A stretch of 64,000 nt of DNA from Haladaptatus pallidirubidus (GTDB lineage Archaea; Halobacteriota; Halobacteria; Halobacteriales; Haladaptataceae): the NCBI RefSeq assembly GCF_020700235.1, contig NZ_CP085301.1:1860001-1924000 (forward strand), read 5' to 3'. Below, in pieces: positions 48,286 through 56,808 of the stretch (within the stretch, counting starts at the first letter, position 1; the number at the start of each line of letters is the position of its first letter). The translations under genes and the position numbers were made by a program. The notes beneath the pieces are model-generated. The model did not search any database, was not told the DNA's origin, and saw only the letters and a program-made list of their open reading frames with translations.

Positions 48286-49323
48286 CTACGCCGCGATGCA
48301 GTCGAAAAATCGCTCCGTGAGCGCGTCGGCGAGCAGGGCGACGAGTTCGTCGTCGTCGTCCAACTCGCCGAAAACTCCGAGTGGGACGACGCCACCCGCC
48401 ATATCTCGGTGGCCCCCGGCGCTCCCGAATCCGTCGAACGCCGCGATCAGTACGTCGCCGATGTGAATCCGCGGGTCGCGGGTTCGGGCGCTCAAATGCA
48501 CCGTATCATCGATGATTCCGAATACGAACGTTGTCGTGACGCCTTCCAGATTGAGGAGGTAGTCCGCCGCCTGCGGAAGGGTATCTCGTTCGTCGGTTCG
48601 TCCCGTATGGGTTACGAGATAGGAGCCTCGAACCGTCCGATTTTGAATCGTTTCCCCGAGCGAATCGAGCATTTCGTGCGTGAACAGCGAATCGGAGAGT
48701 TCGCGGAGCAGGTTGATGTCTGCGTGCGGATGTAAAAATCGGGCGCTCGTGTACTCCGCCGGAGTGGCGCTCCGCGTGAACGCGAGCGTTTCCCGGCGGA
48801 TGCCGAACAGGAGCGCCGTCGCCAATCGGGTGTCGAGTTCGATATCGAGGCAGGTGAAATAGTCGGCGAGGATGGATGCTGTCGCACCGACACCGACCCT
48901 GTGGTCGATGTATCGGGCATCTATCTCCGAAACCGGGTGATGGTCGATGACAATGTCGGGCGTCGTCCCTTCTGGAACTGAGTTGTTCACGCCGGGTTTA
49001 GCGTGGTCGACGAACGCGACGAGCGAGGAGGCACGGAGACACCCCTCGGTGAATCGGTGAAGGTCTACGTCGAGAACGTTAACCATCGCGCGGTTCTGTT
49101 GATGCGTAATCTCGCCGCCGTAGTAGAGGGTGACTTCTTCGACGCCGACCGAGTCTGCGATAGTCGAGAGAGCGAGTGCGCTACTGATGGTGTCGGGGTC
49201 GGGATTGTCGTGACAAACAATAGCGAGCGAGTTGTTGTCATCCAAAAGTTGAAGCAGGGAATCGAGACGGTTCTCGGTCTGACCCAGTCCCGAATCGTGC
49301 GTGACCTCCGTTCCACTGCTCAT
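48286..49323 (-). CDS. DHH-family phosphoesterase (RecJ/NrnA-like)
   Basis: A 345-residue enzyme. LAIVCHDNPDPDTISSALAL provides the first metal motif (DxD), VAFVDHAKPG the second, and DIVIDHHPV the DHH motif. The C-terminal DHHA1 domain ends with GFGSAGGHRDMAGGVV, the substrate-binding glycines. Such archaeal proteins act as oligoribonucleases or cyclic-dinucleotide phosphodiesterases. It is monocistronic, with a possible TATA element (GTATTAC) about 27 nt before the start. Confidence 0.9.
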   Translation of the reverse strand: MSSGTEVTHDSGLGQTENRLDSLLQLLDDNNSLAIVCHDNPDPDTISSALALSTIADSVGVEEVTLYYGGEITHQQNRAMVNVLDVDLHRFTEGCLRASSLVAFVDHAKPGVNNSVPEGTTPDIVIDHHPVSEIDARYIDHRVGVGATASILADYFTCLDIELDTRLATALLFGIRRETLAFTRSATPAEYTSARFLHPHADINLLRELSDSLFTHEMLDSLGETIQNRTVRGSYLVTHTGRTDERDTLPQAADYLLNLEGVTTTFVFGIIDDTVHLSARTRDPRIHIGDVLIAAFDGFGSAGGHRDMAGGVVPLGVFGELDDDDELVALLADALTERFFDCIAA

Positions 49324-49520
49324 AGCTTTTCTCTCGACTGTACTGATGTGAGTAATACATTCCTCACCGAAAAACAGTTTCGGCCATTTTACTAATTCTA
49401 CGAGAAAAGAAATAAAATTTATAACTAAAAATCAGTATTGGGGAAAAATATCAATGATATTGAGAATTCCATCGAAACGGGGACGGATATTCCGAAATTG
49501 CTCATTTATCTAATTGCCAA

Positions 49521-50177
49521 TCACCGTCGGTAGCTCACCGCGATTCCCTCTCCAAGAGGAATGACCGAGGTTTCGAACGCCTCGTCCTCGCGCATCGTCA
49601 GCAGGTACTCCGCGATGCCGCGACTGTCTTCGTCCAATTCGGGGTCGTCCCCCTCCAGCGCGGCGAGAATTGCGTCGAAATCCTGTATGCCGCTGACCAT
49701 CGCGTTGTCGGCAACGATAACGCCCCCGGGAGCGACTTTGTCGCGGACTGCTTTCAGCGCCTCGGGATAGCCATCTTTGTTGTGGTCGATGAGGACGACG
49801 TCGAACGGCCCGTCGTGGCGCTCGATCGTGTCCATGGCGTCGCCGTTTTCGAAGATGGCACGGTCTGCGACTCCTGCAGATTCGAGGAACTGTCGGGCTT
49901 CGTGCAGTTCGTCCGCGTCGTACTCCGTGAGGACGATTTCGCCGTCCTCCGGGAGTGCATCGGCGAACCAGTACGCCGAGTAACCGAACCCCGACCCGAA
50001 TTCGAAGATTCGCTCCACGTCCACGGCGTGCGCGAGCAATCGCAGGAACTGCCCGACTTCGCGCCCAACAGTCGGAAACCCTTCTCCACGTTCCTCCATC
50101 GCTTTCTGCGTCTCGCTCGCTTCAGGGAGTGCAGCGCGCACAAACCGTTCCGTCTCCTCCGGCAGGATGTCCGTCAT
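49521..50177 (-). CDS. O-methyltransferase, class I SAM-dependent (COMT-like family 3)
   Basis: A 218-residue enzyme. RIFEFGSGFGYSAYWFADAL is SAM motif I, VLTEYDADELHEARQFL motif post I, and DVVLIDHNKDGYPEALKAV with the metal-binding Asp is typical of catechol- and caffeoyl-CoA-type O-methyltransferases. GVIVADNAMVSG follows. The substrate is unknown. Cation-dependent catechol-type chemistry is inferred. Confidence 0.9.
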   Translation of the reverse strand: MTDILPEETERFVRAALPEASETQKAMEERGEGFPTVGREVGQFLRLLAHAVDVERIFEFGSGFGYSAYWFADALPEDGEIVLTEYDADELHEARQFLESAGVADRAIFENGDAMDTIERHDGPFDVVLIDHNKDGYPEALKAVRDKVAPGGVIVADNAMVSGIQDFDAILAALEGDDPELDEDSRGIAEYLLTMREDEAFETSVIPLGEGIAVSYRR

Positions 50178-50274
50178 ACCTTACGAAACGATGGCAGTGT
50201 GGTTAACGTTCGGTGTTTGGTTGTGAACACGACTTTCATTTTTTGAGCTATCATCCCGCGGACTCGGGACTCTG

Positions 50275-50421
50275 TCATCTGTGTGCCCGTCTTCCGAGGA
50301 CGAACAGTGCAATCGTGAGCAGTATCCAGAGAGAGACCATTCGGACGCCCGCTTCCGCCGTTTCAGCCGGTTGTGCGGTTTCCGCTTCACCCGCCTTCGT
50401 CTTCGGTTTCTCCGTTCGCAT
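50275..50421 (-). CDS. Possible small single-pass membrane protein (48 residues)
   Basis: ATG at 50421 gives a charged start (MRTEKPKTKAGEAETAQPAE) and then MVSLWILLTIALFVLGRR, a single membrane segment ending in positively charged residues. The layout is common among short haloarchaeal proteins. No homologue recognised. Confidence 0.4.
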   Translation of the reverse strand: MRTEKPKTKAGEAETAQPAETAEAGVRMVSLWILLTIALFVLGRRAHR

Positions 50422-50536
50422 GGACTCTCGAAACGGCCAGAGCGAGAATAAAGATGATGGGCGGAGGAAAGCGGAGCAGATTCTATAGTAATGGCTTTCT
50501 GCATGTGAATGCAAGAGTTCTAATACAATCATCAGG

Positions 50537-51247
50537 TAAATAATGATCTGGAACAGATCGAGGCAATCCTGTTTGACCTCGACGATACGTTAGTGCAGTA
50601 TGAGAGATCTCCCGGTGAGGTGCTACGGTCGTCCTTCGAAATCCTAGACAGTGAACCACTTTTCTCGGTTGCGGAGTACTATGCCCGATACGATGAGTTC
50701 GCAGAGAAATGCGAATCCATGGAAAAACTTCGCTCTGAATGTTTCGCAGCGCTTGCTGATGAGAACGGGTACGAACAGCAGCGTGGACGAGACGTTGCGG
50801 ATACATTCAGTGATGCTCGCGATCAGACAGATAAACGTCAAGTTACTCCCATCAGTCACCCGTGTCTTGAACGAGCTCAGCCAAGAGCACCGGCTTGCGA
50901 TCGTGACGAACGGAGCACCGAATGCACAACAGCAGAAGATCAACGCTGTGAATCTCGAACGTTGGGTTGATGCGATTGTTATTGCGGGTCACGATATACC
51001 GCCGAAACCCGACCCAGAACCGTTTGAACGAGCGATTCAGTTACTCAACGCAACATCCGCTACCACAGTACACGTCGGTGATTCACTGGAAACATATATT
51101 GCTGGTGCATCTGCTGCCGGACTCGATTCCGTCTGGCTTTCCGACAGTGATAATATCACGGAATATACTCCGACTCATCAAATAGAGTCTATTGTCGATC
51201 TTTTGTCCTTCCCGTGGATAGAGGAGTCGCCATCCAATTCTGGGTAA
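50537..51247 (+). pseudogene. HAD-family hydrolase gene, frameshifted and lacking a start codon
   Basis: One frame encodes IEAILFDLDDTLVQYE (HAD motif I) and continues to about 50830; the next frame, shifted by one, continues VKLLPSVTRVLNELSQEHRL, AIVTNGAPNAQQQKI (motif II), PPKPDPEPFERAI (motif III Lys) and TTVHVGDSLETYIAGASAAG (motif IV). Joined, they make a normal phosphatase of about 235 residues. No ATG, GTG or TTG precedes motif I in frame. The gene is AT-richer than its neighbours, suggesting acquisition from elsewhere before decay. Confidence 0.78.
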
Positions 51248-51353
51248 AGTGTCGCAGCTGAACGAATTCGACGTCGGGTTCGCACGCGAACCCGACAACC
51301 TCAATTTCTCGAACACTATCCGAAAGGATGCTCTCGGTTGGCGGACTCGTTGC

Positions 51354-51620
51354 TCAGTCGGCCATTCCTCGTCGCTCGACGACCACTTCCTTCGTCTTCT
51401 TCGCGTCGATACCGAACAGAAATCCGGAGATGAAGAGGAGTTCGTTCCCGACGTAGTACCGCTGGACGATGTAGTCCACGAGCGGAAGAACCGGGTCGGG
51501 AGTGAGCTGCAGGACGACGAGAATCAGCGCGACGAACGCGGCAACTCCCGCAAACCAGCGTATCACAGTCCCGGAGATAAATCCGGCGACGAACACGACG
51601 ACGGCCATCATGAGGCTCAT
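51354..51620 (-). CDS. Small membrane protein, unknown function
   Basis: An 88-residue protein with three hydrophobic stretches: MSLMMAVVVFVAGFISGTVI, FAGVAAFVALILVVLQL and NELLFISGFLFGI, ending in a charged tail (DAKKTKEVVVERRGMAD). The start at 51620 is preferred; the longer frame to 51821 adds residues with no hydrophobic or acidic character. Resembles other short haloarchaeal membrane proteins; no family recognised. Confidence 0.65.
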   Translation of the reverse strand: MSLMMAVVVFVAGFISGTVIRWFAGVAAFVALILVVLQLTPDPVLPLVDYIVQRYYVGNELLFISGFLFGIDAKKTKEVVVERRGMAD

Positions 51621-51845
51621 ACCCCTCTCTCGGGTCCGATTGCGTTTTAAATTGACGGGGAAAAATCCCGATACCTTCCGAATATCCACGAGTAGGTGTC
51701 GATTACACCACGGAAGGCTGGTCATACCAAAGTGGGTTTCGAGCGTTTTTCGCTGTGAAGAAAAACCCATGTCCACCGTGAACCACGCACGATACGGAGT
51801 TGAGAATTGTCCCACGACCATCTGTGACCACTACGGGGCCGTCTG

Positions 51846-51968
51846 ATGACGCAAGAGCCGACCTGCGAAATGGTCGTTTCCGAAACCGGCTGGATAGAGA
51901 TTCGAAATCCCGACGAAACCGACGACGAGTGGTTGCTGTCGGATACGGCGGTCGAAGTTCTCCAATAG
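51846..51968 (+). CDS. Short acidic protein, DUF7331-like
   Basis: A 40-residue frame (MTQEPTCEMVVSETGWIEIR, ending DEWLLSDTAVEVLQ). The GWIEI...DDEWLLSDT pattern is typical of a family of very short haloarchaeal proteins (DUF7331). Acidic composition supports coding. The function is unknown. Confidence 0.6.
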   Translation: MTQEPTCEMVVSETGWIEIRNPDETDDEWLLSDTAVEVLQ

Positions 51969-52162
51969 CGCTTCGAAAGTGGATATCGCCGGTAGATTAC
52001 TCGTTGGATATATTCCGAAAAAATGGAAAAATAATGCCGTCAGACACGCGCCTGACTGACTTTCTTGTAGGTGGATGTCATGGGTCGTGATATGGTACTC
52101 GTACCTGTCGCACCCGTTTTCGGGGCCGACACAGCGGACGCGACAGTCGCTGGTGAGCCTGT

Positions 52163-52453
52163 ATGACCGAGCGAAGCGTTTGCATTGAAGTGCTAATCGC
52201 GGATTCGCCGGAGGACGCCCCAGCCGTCGAAGCTGACTCCCGCGTCGATGTTTCGGTAAATGGGCAGATGTATCCGACTGCGAAACTCGTAGACGGCCGA
52301 TACGTGGCTTGGTGGTTCGAGACGGCGGCACCCGCTCCTGACTCTAGCGTGACGACCGAGTGGGTCGCCGCACCGACGCGCTATCTGGCCGCCGCGACGC
52401 TGGACGAACTCTGGGAGAATCCGGCATCGTTCGACACGCTCACGGAAGCGTAA
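52163..52453 (+). CDS. Hypothetical acidic protein
   Basis: A 96-residue soluble protein (starts MTERSVCIEVLIADSPEDAP). Composition is acidic with Ala, Val and Thr, and it may form a small beta-sandwich (VDVSVNGQMYPTAKLVDGRY). No motif recognised. Confidence 0.55.
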   Translation: MTERSVCIEVLIADSPEDAPAVEADSRVDVSVNGQMYPTAKLVDGRYVAWWFETAAPAPDSSVTTEWVAAPTRYLAAATLDELWENPASFDTLTEA

Positions 52454-52512
52454 CTGTCGAAACGGATACGAACGTCGGTTCTCGTTTCAAATTCCTCATC
52501 GGCGGTCGATTT

Positions 52513-52821
52513 CTACAACCGGTCGATTCCCCTTTGCGAATCGCGTGACCGTCGCTGGTGGGTGTCCGTCCGCACCGCTCGCGTCCATCCGTTTCGTATC
52601 CGCCGTTGGCGGCGGTCTCTGGGATGTATTTTCACGCTCGAAAGAAGCAATCGGCCGACGAACGCCGTCAAACAGAGATTGAACAACACCACCAGCGCGA
52701 TGTCCGCGGTTACGAATGCAACAAACAGCGCAGTCAGTATCGCTCGAACGCCCAGCCCCACCGCGCTGACCGAACAAACAGTGCGAAGGAGGGCGCTTGT
52801 CCACCCGTAATCGCGCCGCAT
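52513..52821 (-). CDS. Possible small membrane protein (102 residues)
   Basis: Starting at ATG 52821 (MRRDYGWTSALLRTVCSVSA), the frame encodes two hydrophobic segments (GVRAILTALFVAFVTADIAL and VVLFNLCLTAFVGRLLL) and then a strongly basic tail. The basic tail is unusual for a haloarchaeal protein, so the true stop or frame is in doubt. Confidence 0.4.
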   Translation of the reverse strand: MRRDYGWTSALLRTVCSVSAVGLGVRAILTALFVAFVTADIALVVLFNLCLTAFVGRLLLSSVKIHPRDRRQRRIRNGWTRAVRTDTHQRRSRDSQRGIDRL

Positions 52822-53109
52822 ATCGCCCTTTTTGTAGTGAATCGGCGAACGCTCGACACTCCACGCGAGTAGTTGCCCTACGCTCACTCTGGGTCGTCCG
52901 GTACTTCGAAACGACACCACGGCTGACCCGTAGCAGTGCGCTAACGATTCCCGATTCCGCCGACCTCCTCGCGCCATCGTCGGGTACTGACGTTCGCATC
53001 CCTTTTCAAACCGCGTCAGACGACGGACTGACACCGTTTTTTTAGCGCCCTCGGCGTAGCAGACTCCGTTTTGCGGTGTCTTCGAGGAAGAAAGAACCGT
53101 GCCGAGCAC

Positions 53110-53379
53110 CTACAGTCGTTTGACTTTGATATACTGATTCACGGCCTGAAATTCCCTGTCGAACAGCGTTGCGAACGATTCGTTCGGGTCTGCACGAAGT
53201 TGTGCGAAACAGTCCTGACACAGCGTTGATGCGGCGGGTGAGGGCTTTTGAACCGGGTGGGAGGCTCCGTCTATTGCGGTTCGAACGACCCGAAATATCG
53301 CGTCGCTTCGACAGCGTTTGCAGGATTCCCGACCGCGAGGCAGGTGCTCGCTTTCGGTTTCGATAGTGTTTCGATTCAT
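53110..53379 (-). CDS. Small zinc-finger-like protein
   Basis: An 89-residue protein with two CxxC pairs (SCKRCRSD near residue 20, LCQDCFAQ near 55), spaced to bind one zinc. The remainder is FATLFDREFQAVNQYIKVKR. A regulatory or nucleic-acid-binding role is inferred only from the zinc pairs. The start at 53379 (MNRNTIETES) is preferred to 53400. Confidence 0.6.
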   Translation of the reverse strand: MNRNTIETESEHLPRGRESCKRCRSDAIFRVVRTAIDGASHPVQKPSPAASTLCQDCFAQLRADPNESFATLFDREFQAVNQYIKVKRL

Positions 53380-53551
53380 CGACGTTCGAGTTCGAATCAC
53401 GTTCGTCCGCGGTAAGAGTATATGTGGATTGTGTGGCTGTAGTTCCCCCCTACCGGATTTGCGCCCGACGAATCAACGACCCACTGCGTCGGGGTGATCC
53501 CCGCGCATCTCGTTCGATACGAACATATCCGATTACTAGTCAAAATTGAGT

Positions 53552-53562
53552 TACCTAAGGTA
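53552..53562. promoter_or_regulatory. Palindrome TACCT-A-AGGTA upstream of an HxlR gene
   Basis: An 11-bp palindrome 37-47 nt before the ATG at 53599. HxlR proteins bind short inverted repeats near their own promoters, so it may be an autoregulatory operator. Confidence 0.45.
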
Positions 53563-53598
53563 CTGCTATGCCCGTCGGCCGACTACAGACAGAGTGGG

Positions 53599-53973
53599 AT
53601 GACAGAGACGCTCAACCAACTCCACGTGTGGTGTCAGGGCGAGGAGTGGTGTCCGATTACTTCCACGACGACACTCATCGGGAAGAAGTGGCACCCGGTA
53701 ATCATTCACCGGCTGCTCGAATACGGCCCGAGCGGGTTCAACGAGTTGAAGCGGGCCGTCGATGGCATTTCGAGCAAAGTTCTTTCCGATAGCCTCGAAG
53801 ACCTCGAATCGAAACAGCTCGTGTCGCGCGAAATCGTCAACGAAAAACCGGTTCGCGTCGAATATTCGCTCACGAAGCACGGTGAATCGCTTCGCCCGGT
53901 CATCGTCTCCATGCGCGATTGGGGAACGGAATATCTCGCTCCTGCGGACAACCCGGAATCGTCCCTCGTGTGA
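53599..53973 (+). CDS. HxlR-family winged-helix transcriptional regulator
   Basis: A 124-residue regulator with the HxlR core: WCPITSTTTLIGKKWHPVII, HRLLEYGPSGFNELKRAVDG, ISSKVLSDSLEDLESKQLVS and VEYSLTKHGESLRPVIVSMR. A cysteine pair in the N-terminus (WCQGEEWC) could sense redox state. It lies 63 bp before the AI-2E permease gene in the same direction and may regulate it. The start at 53599 gives the family's usual length; an earlier frame start at 53494 is unlikely. Confidence 0.88.
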   Translation: MTETLNQLHVWCQGEEWCPITSTTTLIGKKWHPVIIHRLLEYGPSGFNELKRAVDGISSKVLSDSLEDLESKQLVSREIVNEKPVRVEYSLTKHGESLRPVIVSMRDWGTEYLAPADNPESSLV

Positions 53974-54036
53974 TGCACATTCTGCTCCGAATGCATTATC
54001 TTCGTTCCACCCGTCTTTTCTGAGGGGGGACTTGGA

Positions 54037-55242
54037 GTGAAACTCTGGGACGAACGCGATTCAGACGGCGTCGGAATCGGCTGGTGGCTGTTCGGAATCG
54101 CGCTAGCGGTCGTTCTCGTCGCCTCGCTCGATACCTATATCGGCTGGGTAGTGTTCGGTTTGTTTCTGTACTACGTCGCCCGGCCGATTGCCAGACGGCT
54201 TCGGAACCGAGGCGCGTCGCCCGGGCTCGCGTCGTTGCTCACGCTCGCACTCATCATCCTCCCGTTCGTGGGACTGCTCGGTGCCGTCGTCGTCATCTCG
54301 GTCGGGCAGTTGTCGGCAATACGACTCGCCGACATCGAGCAGATCGCGCGAACCCTCTTTCCCGGCTTCGAGACTGGAGCGATTCCGACCGACCCATCGC
54401 GGTTGTACGACGCCGCCACGCAGTTGCTCCGCGACCCGTCGGTCAGAAACCTGCTCGGCCAGTTCGGAGCCTTCGTCGGAACGTTCGCGACGCAGGCGTA
54501 CAACCTCTTTCTCGCGCTCGTGTTTGTCTTTTTTCTGGTGCGCGACGAAGACCGGATTTCGGGTTGGTTCCAAACGACGGTGGCCGAGCGAGGAACGACG
54601 ACGTACGAGTATCTCGACGCGGTTGACCGCGGCCTGAATTCAGTCTTTTTCGGCTACACGCTGACCATCTTCGTCATCGTCGTCACCTCCGCAGTACTTT
54701 ACAACGGTCTGAATCTCATCGCGCCGCCGGGAATGGACATCCCGCAGACGATGCTCGTCGCGGTTGCGACCGGACTCGCGACACTGATTCCGCTCGTCGG
54801 CCGCTCCATCGTCTACCTCTTCGTCGTCCTCTATCTCGCGGTTATCGCGGTGCGAACCGACCCGACGCAACTCTGGTTTCCAATTCTGTTCTACGTTCTC
54901 ATGGGGTTCGTGTTCGACAACGTCATCCGAACGTACGTTCGTCCGTATCTCTCCGGCCGCATGTTTCACACCGGACTCATCATGTTCGCTTACCTTCTCG
55001 GACCGCCGGTTTTCGGCTGGTACGGCATCTTCCTCGGCCCGCTCATCATGGTTGTCGCCATCCAGTTCCTCTGGGTGGTGTTCCCGGCTATGCTCCCCGG
55101 CGCGTCGGGCGCGCCCGACATGGGAGAAGAGGACGATTCGTTGGGGACAATCGACTCCGGAGACGACGGTTCCGACGACAGGGAAACGAGAGGTGACGGA
55201 CGCGATCACGATGGTTCTGAACGCGACGATTCCACTGTATGA
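54037..55242 (+). CDS. AI-2E (PerM) family membrane permease
   Basis: A 401-residue protein with about eight membrane segments. VFFLVRDEDRISGWFQTTVA and YEYLDAVDRGLNSVFFGYTL are the central family signature, followed by AVATGLATLIPLVGRSIVYL. The C-terminus is a very acidic tail (DGSDDRETRGDGRDHDGSER). Family members export signalling molecules or act as Na/Li-H antiporters. The start is GTG at 54037, preceded by a G-rich Shine-Dalgarno-like sequence (GAGGGGGG). Confidence 0.88.
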   Translation: MKLWDERDSDGVGIGWWLFGIALAVVLVASLDTYIGWVVFGLFLYYVARPIARRLRNRGASPGLASLLTLALIILPFVGLLGAVVVISVGQLSAIRLADIEQIARTLFPGFETGAIPTDPSRLYDAATQLLRDPSVRNLLGQFGAFVGTFATQAYNLFLALVFVFFLVRDEDRISGWFQTTVAERGTTTYEYLDAVDRGLNSVFFGYTLTIFVIVVTSAVLYNGLNLIAPPGMDIPQTMLVAVATGLATLIPLVGRSIVYLFVVLYLAVIAVRTDPTQLWFPILFYVLMGFVFDNVIRTYVRPYLSGRMFHTGLIMFAYLLGPPVFGWYGIFLGPLIMVVAIQFLWVVFPAMLPGASGAPDMGEEDDSLGTIDSGDDGSDDRETRGDGRDHDGSERDDSTV

Positions 55243-55244
55243 TA

Positions 55245-55280
55245 ATTTTACGACGCGGCGTCGCGCTCGTGTCGTAAAAT
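55245..55280. terminator. Bidirectional terminator-like hairpin between convergent genes
   Basis: ATTTTACGAC (55245-55254) and GTCGTAAAAT (55271-55280) form a perfect 10-bp stem. It starts 2 nt after one stop codon and ends 10 nt before the other, serving both strands. Confidence 0.65.
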
Positions 55281-55290
55281 CACACCACAA

Positions 55291-55959
55291 CTATCGCAGT
55301 TCGTTTTCGCCGACGACGAGCGCGTTCGAAATGAGATTTTTGTAGGCTCGTCGCAGGCGCTCCGAGAGCGCCTGATGCGAGATGCCGAGGTCGTCGGACA
55401 ATTCCTCGCCCGAAATTCCCCGCGGGATGTCGTAGTATCCCGATTCGAGCGCGGCCACGAGCGTTTCGTACTGCTCTTCGGTGAGTCCGTACTGGCCTCG
55501 TCGGGGGGATTCGTCCAACTGGTATATCTGCTCTATTTCGATTGGAATGTCGTTCGTTTCGCAGAACTCGTAGGTCGCGGAGAGGGCGTCTCGGTTGGGA
55601 AACAGGATTCTGAGTTGCCACTCGTCGTCCTTTCCGTTCGCGTCGATGATGGTGCCGCTTTCCTCGACGAGGATATGGATGGCGAACGTGGTTTGGCCGA
55701 CCCACGACATTCGGTACAGCCATTCTTCGTCCAAATCGACGAGCAGTTCTACGTCTTCGGTCGTCGGATCATCTTCGAGTGCGCTTTGAAGGGATTCGAA
55801 CTTCTCCGGTTCCGCCGCCGCCCAGATGTACGGCATCACTCGCTTGGCTTCCGAGGCGACGACGCGCTCGACTTCGAATGTGGCTCCGGGAACCCGTTCG
55901 AGCGTCGCCTGCAGTGCGAACCCGTCGGCGGGGAGTCGCATGATGGCGATTGTACTCAT
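55291..55959 (-). CDS. Bacterio-opsin-activator-type HTH-10 transcriptional regulator
   Basis: A 222-residue regulator. The N-terminal 150 residues are the family sensor part (MSTIAIMRLPADGFALQATL; WLYRMSWVGQTTFAIHILVE). The C-terminal HTH-10 domain reads GLTEEQYETLVAALESGYYD, then RGISGEELSDDLGISHQALS and ERLRRAYKNLI. The frame runs far upstream of 55959 only by chance: those residues are shadow of the opposite DUF502 gene. The target is unknown. Confidence 0.9.
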   Translation of the reverse strand: MSTIAIMRLPADGFALQATLERVPGATFEVERVVASEAKRVMPYIWAAAEPEKFESLQSALEDDPTTEDVELLVDLDEEWLYRMSWVGQTTFAIHILVEESGTIIDANGKDDEWQLRILFPNRDALSATYEFCETNDIPIEIEQIYQLDESPRRGQYGLTEEQYETLVAALESGYYDIPRGISGEELSDDLGISHQALSERLRRAYKNLISNALVVGENELR

Positions 55960-56086
55960 ACACCGTCTTAGGGCCTTCTCACGGATGACTCTGCTGGCGA
56001 ATCTGATTGACATCTCGGGAGGCTGGCACCTCTGCTGGCGTAAGCAGGCGATACGCTCTTTATGTAGCGTCCGAGTTCCCTGAACG

Positions 56087-56788
56087 ATGGATGACTCCGA
56101 GAATCTCTCTCCACTCGCTGTACTTCGGGAGGCGGCGCTGACCGGCATCACCGTCGTCGTTCCATTGCTTATCACGGTGTACGTGCTCGTCGTGTTGCTC
56201 GATTTCGTCGCAACGGTACTCCGACCGCTGCTTTCGTACGTCTCTATCGATTCGATATACGTTTTGGGTGGGGTCACCATGGCGACCGTTTCGGCGCTGA
56301 TTCTCGTCGTCGGGTTCATCGCCCACTCGCCGATGGGCGAACAAGCGATCGACGGCTTCGACCAAGCTATCAGCCAGCTTCCCGGACTCGGAACCATCTA
56401 CCGGAGTTTCCGGCGAATGGGTGACGCCATGGTCGAGAGTGACGCCGACCATTTCCGCGACGTGAAACTGCTCGAATTTCCGACTGACGGAACCTACACC
56501 TTCGCGTTCGTGACGGCGGACACGCCGGACGGCATCCAAAGCGCGCTCGACGAGGGCCCCATGACGACTGTTTTCCTTCCGATGGCTCCGAATCCCGTCA
56601 TGGGTGGATTCGTCGTCAACGTCCACGAGGACGACCTCGTGGACGTTGACCTCACGCTGGAAGAAGCGTTCCGCGGAATCGTGACGAGCGGCGTCGGACT
56701 CGACGAGATGAACGCGGATGCGGACGGTCTCACCGAAGACGAACTCCGGCAGTTGACGGGCTACGACGCCGTCAAGCGGAAGAATTGA
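56087..56788 (+). CDS. DUF502-family membrane protein
   Basis: A 233-residue protein with two membrane segments: LTGITVVVPLLITVYVLVVL and VLGGVTMATVSALILVVGFI. SQLPGLGTIYRSFRRMGDA is the family's conserved loop, and the soluble C-terminal part (VFLPMAPNPVMGGFVVNV) is typical. Members are widespread and of unknown function, often linked to envelope maintenance. Confidence 0.85.
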   Translation: MDDSENLSPLAVLREAALTGITVVVPLLITVYVLVVLLDFVATVLRPLLSYVSIDSIYVLGGVTMATVSALILVVGFIAHSPMGEQAIDGFDQAISQLPGLGTIYRSFRRMGDAMVESDADHFRDVKLLEFPTDGTYTFAFVTADTPDGIQSALDEGPMTTVFLPMAPNPVMGGFVVNVHEDDLVDVDLTLEEAFRGIVTSGVGLDEMNADADGLTEDELRQLTGYDAVKRKN

Positions 56789-56808
56789 AACTTAAACCAA
56801 ATCGGAAT

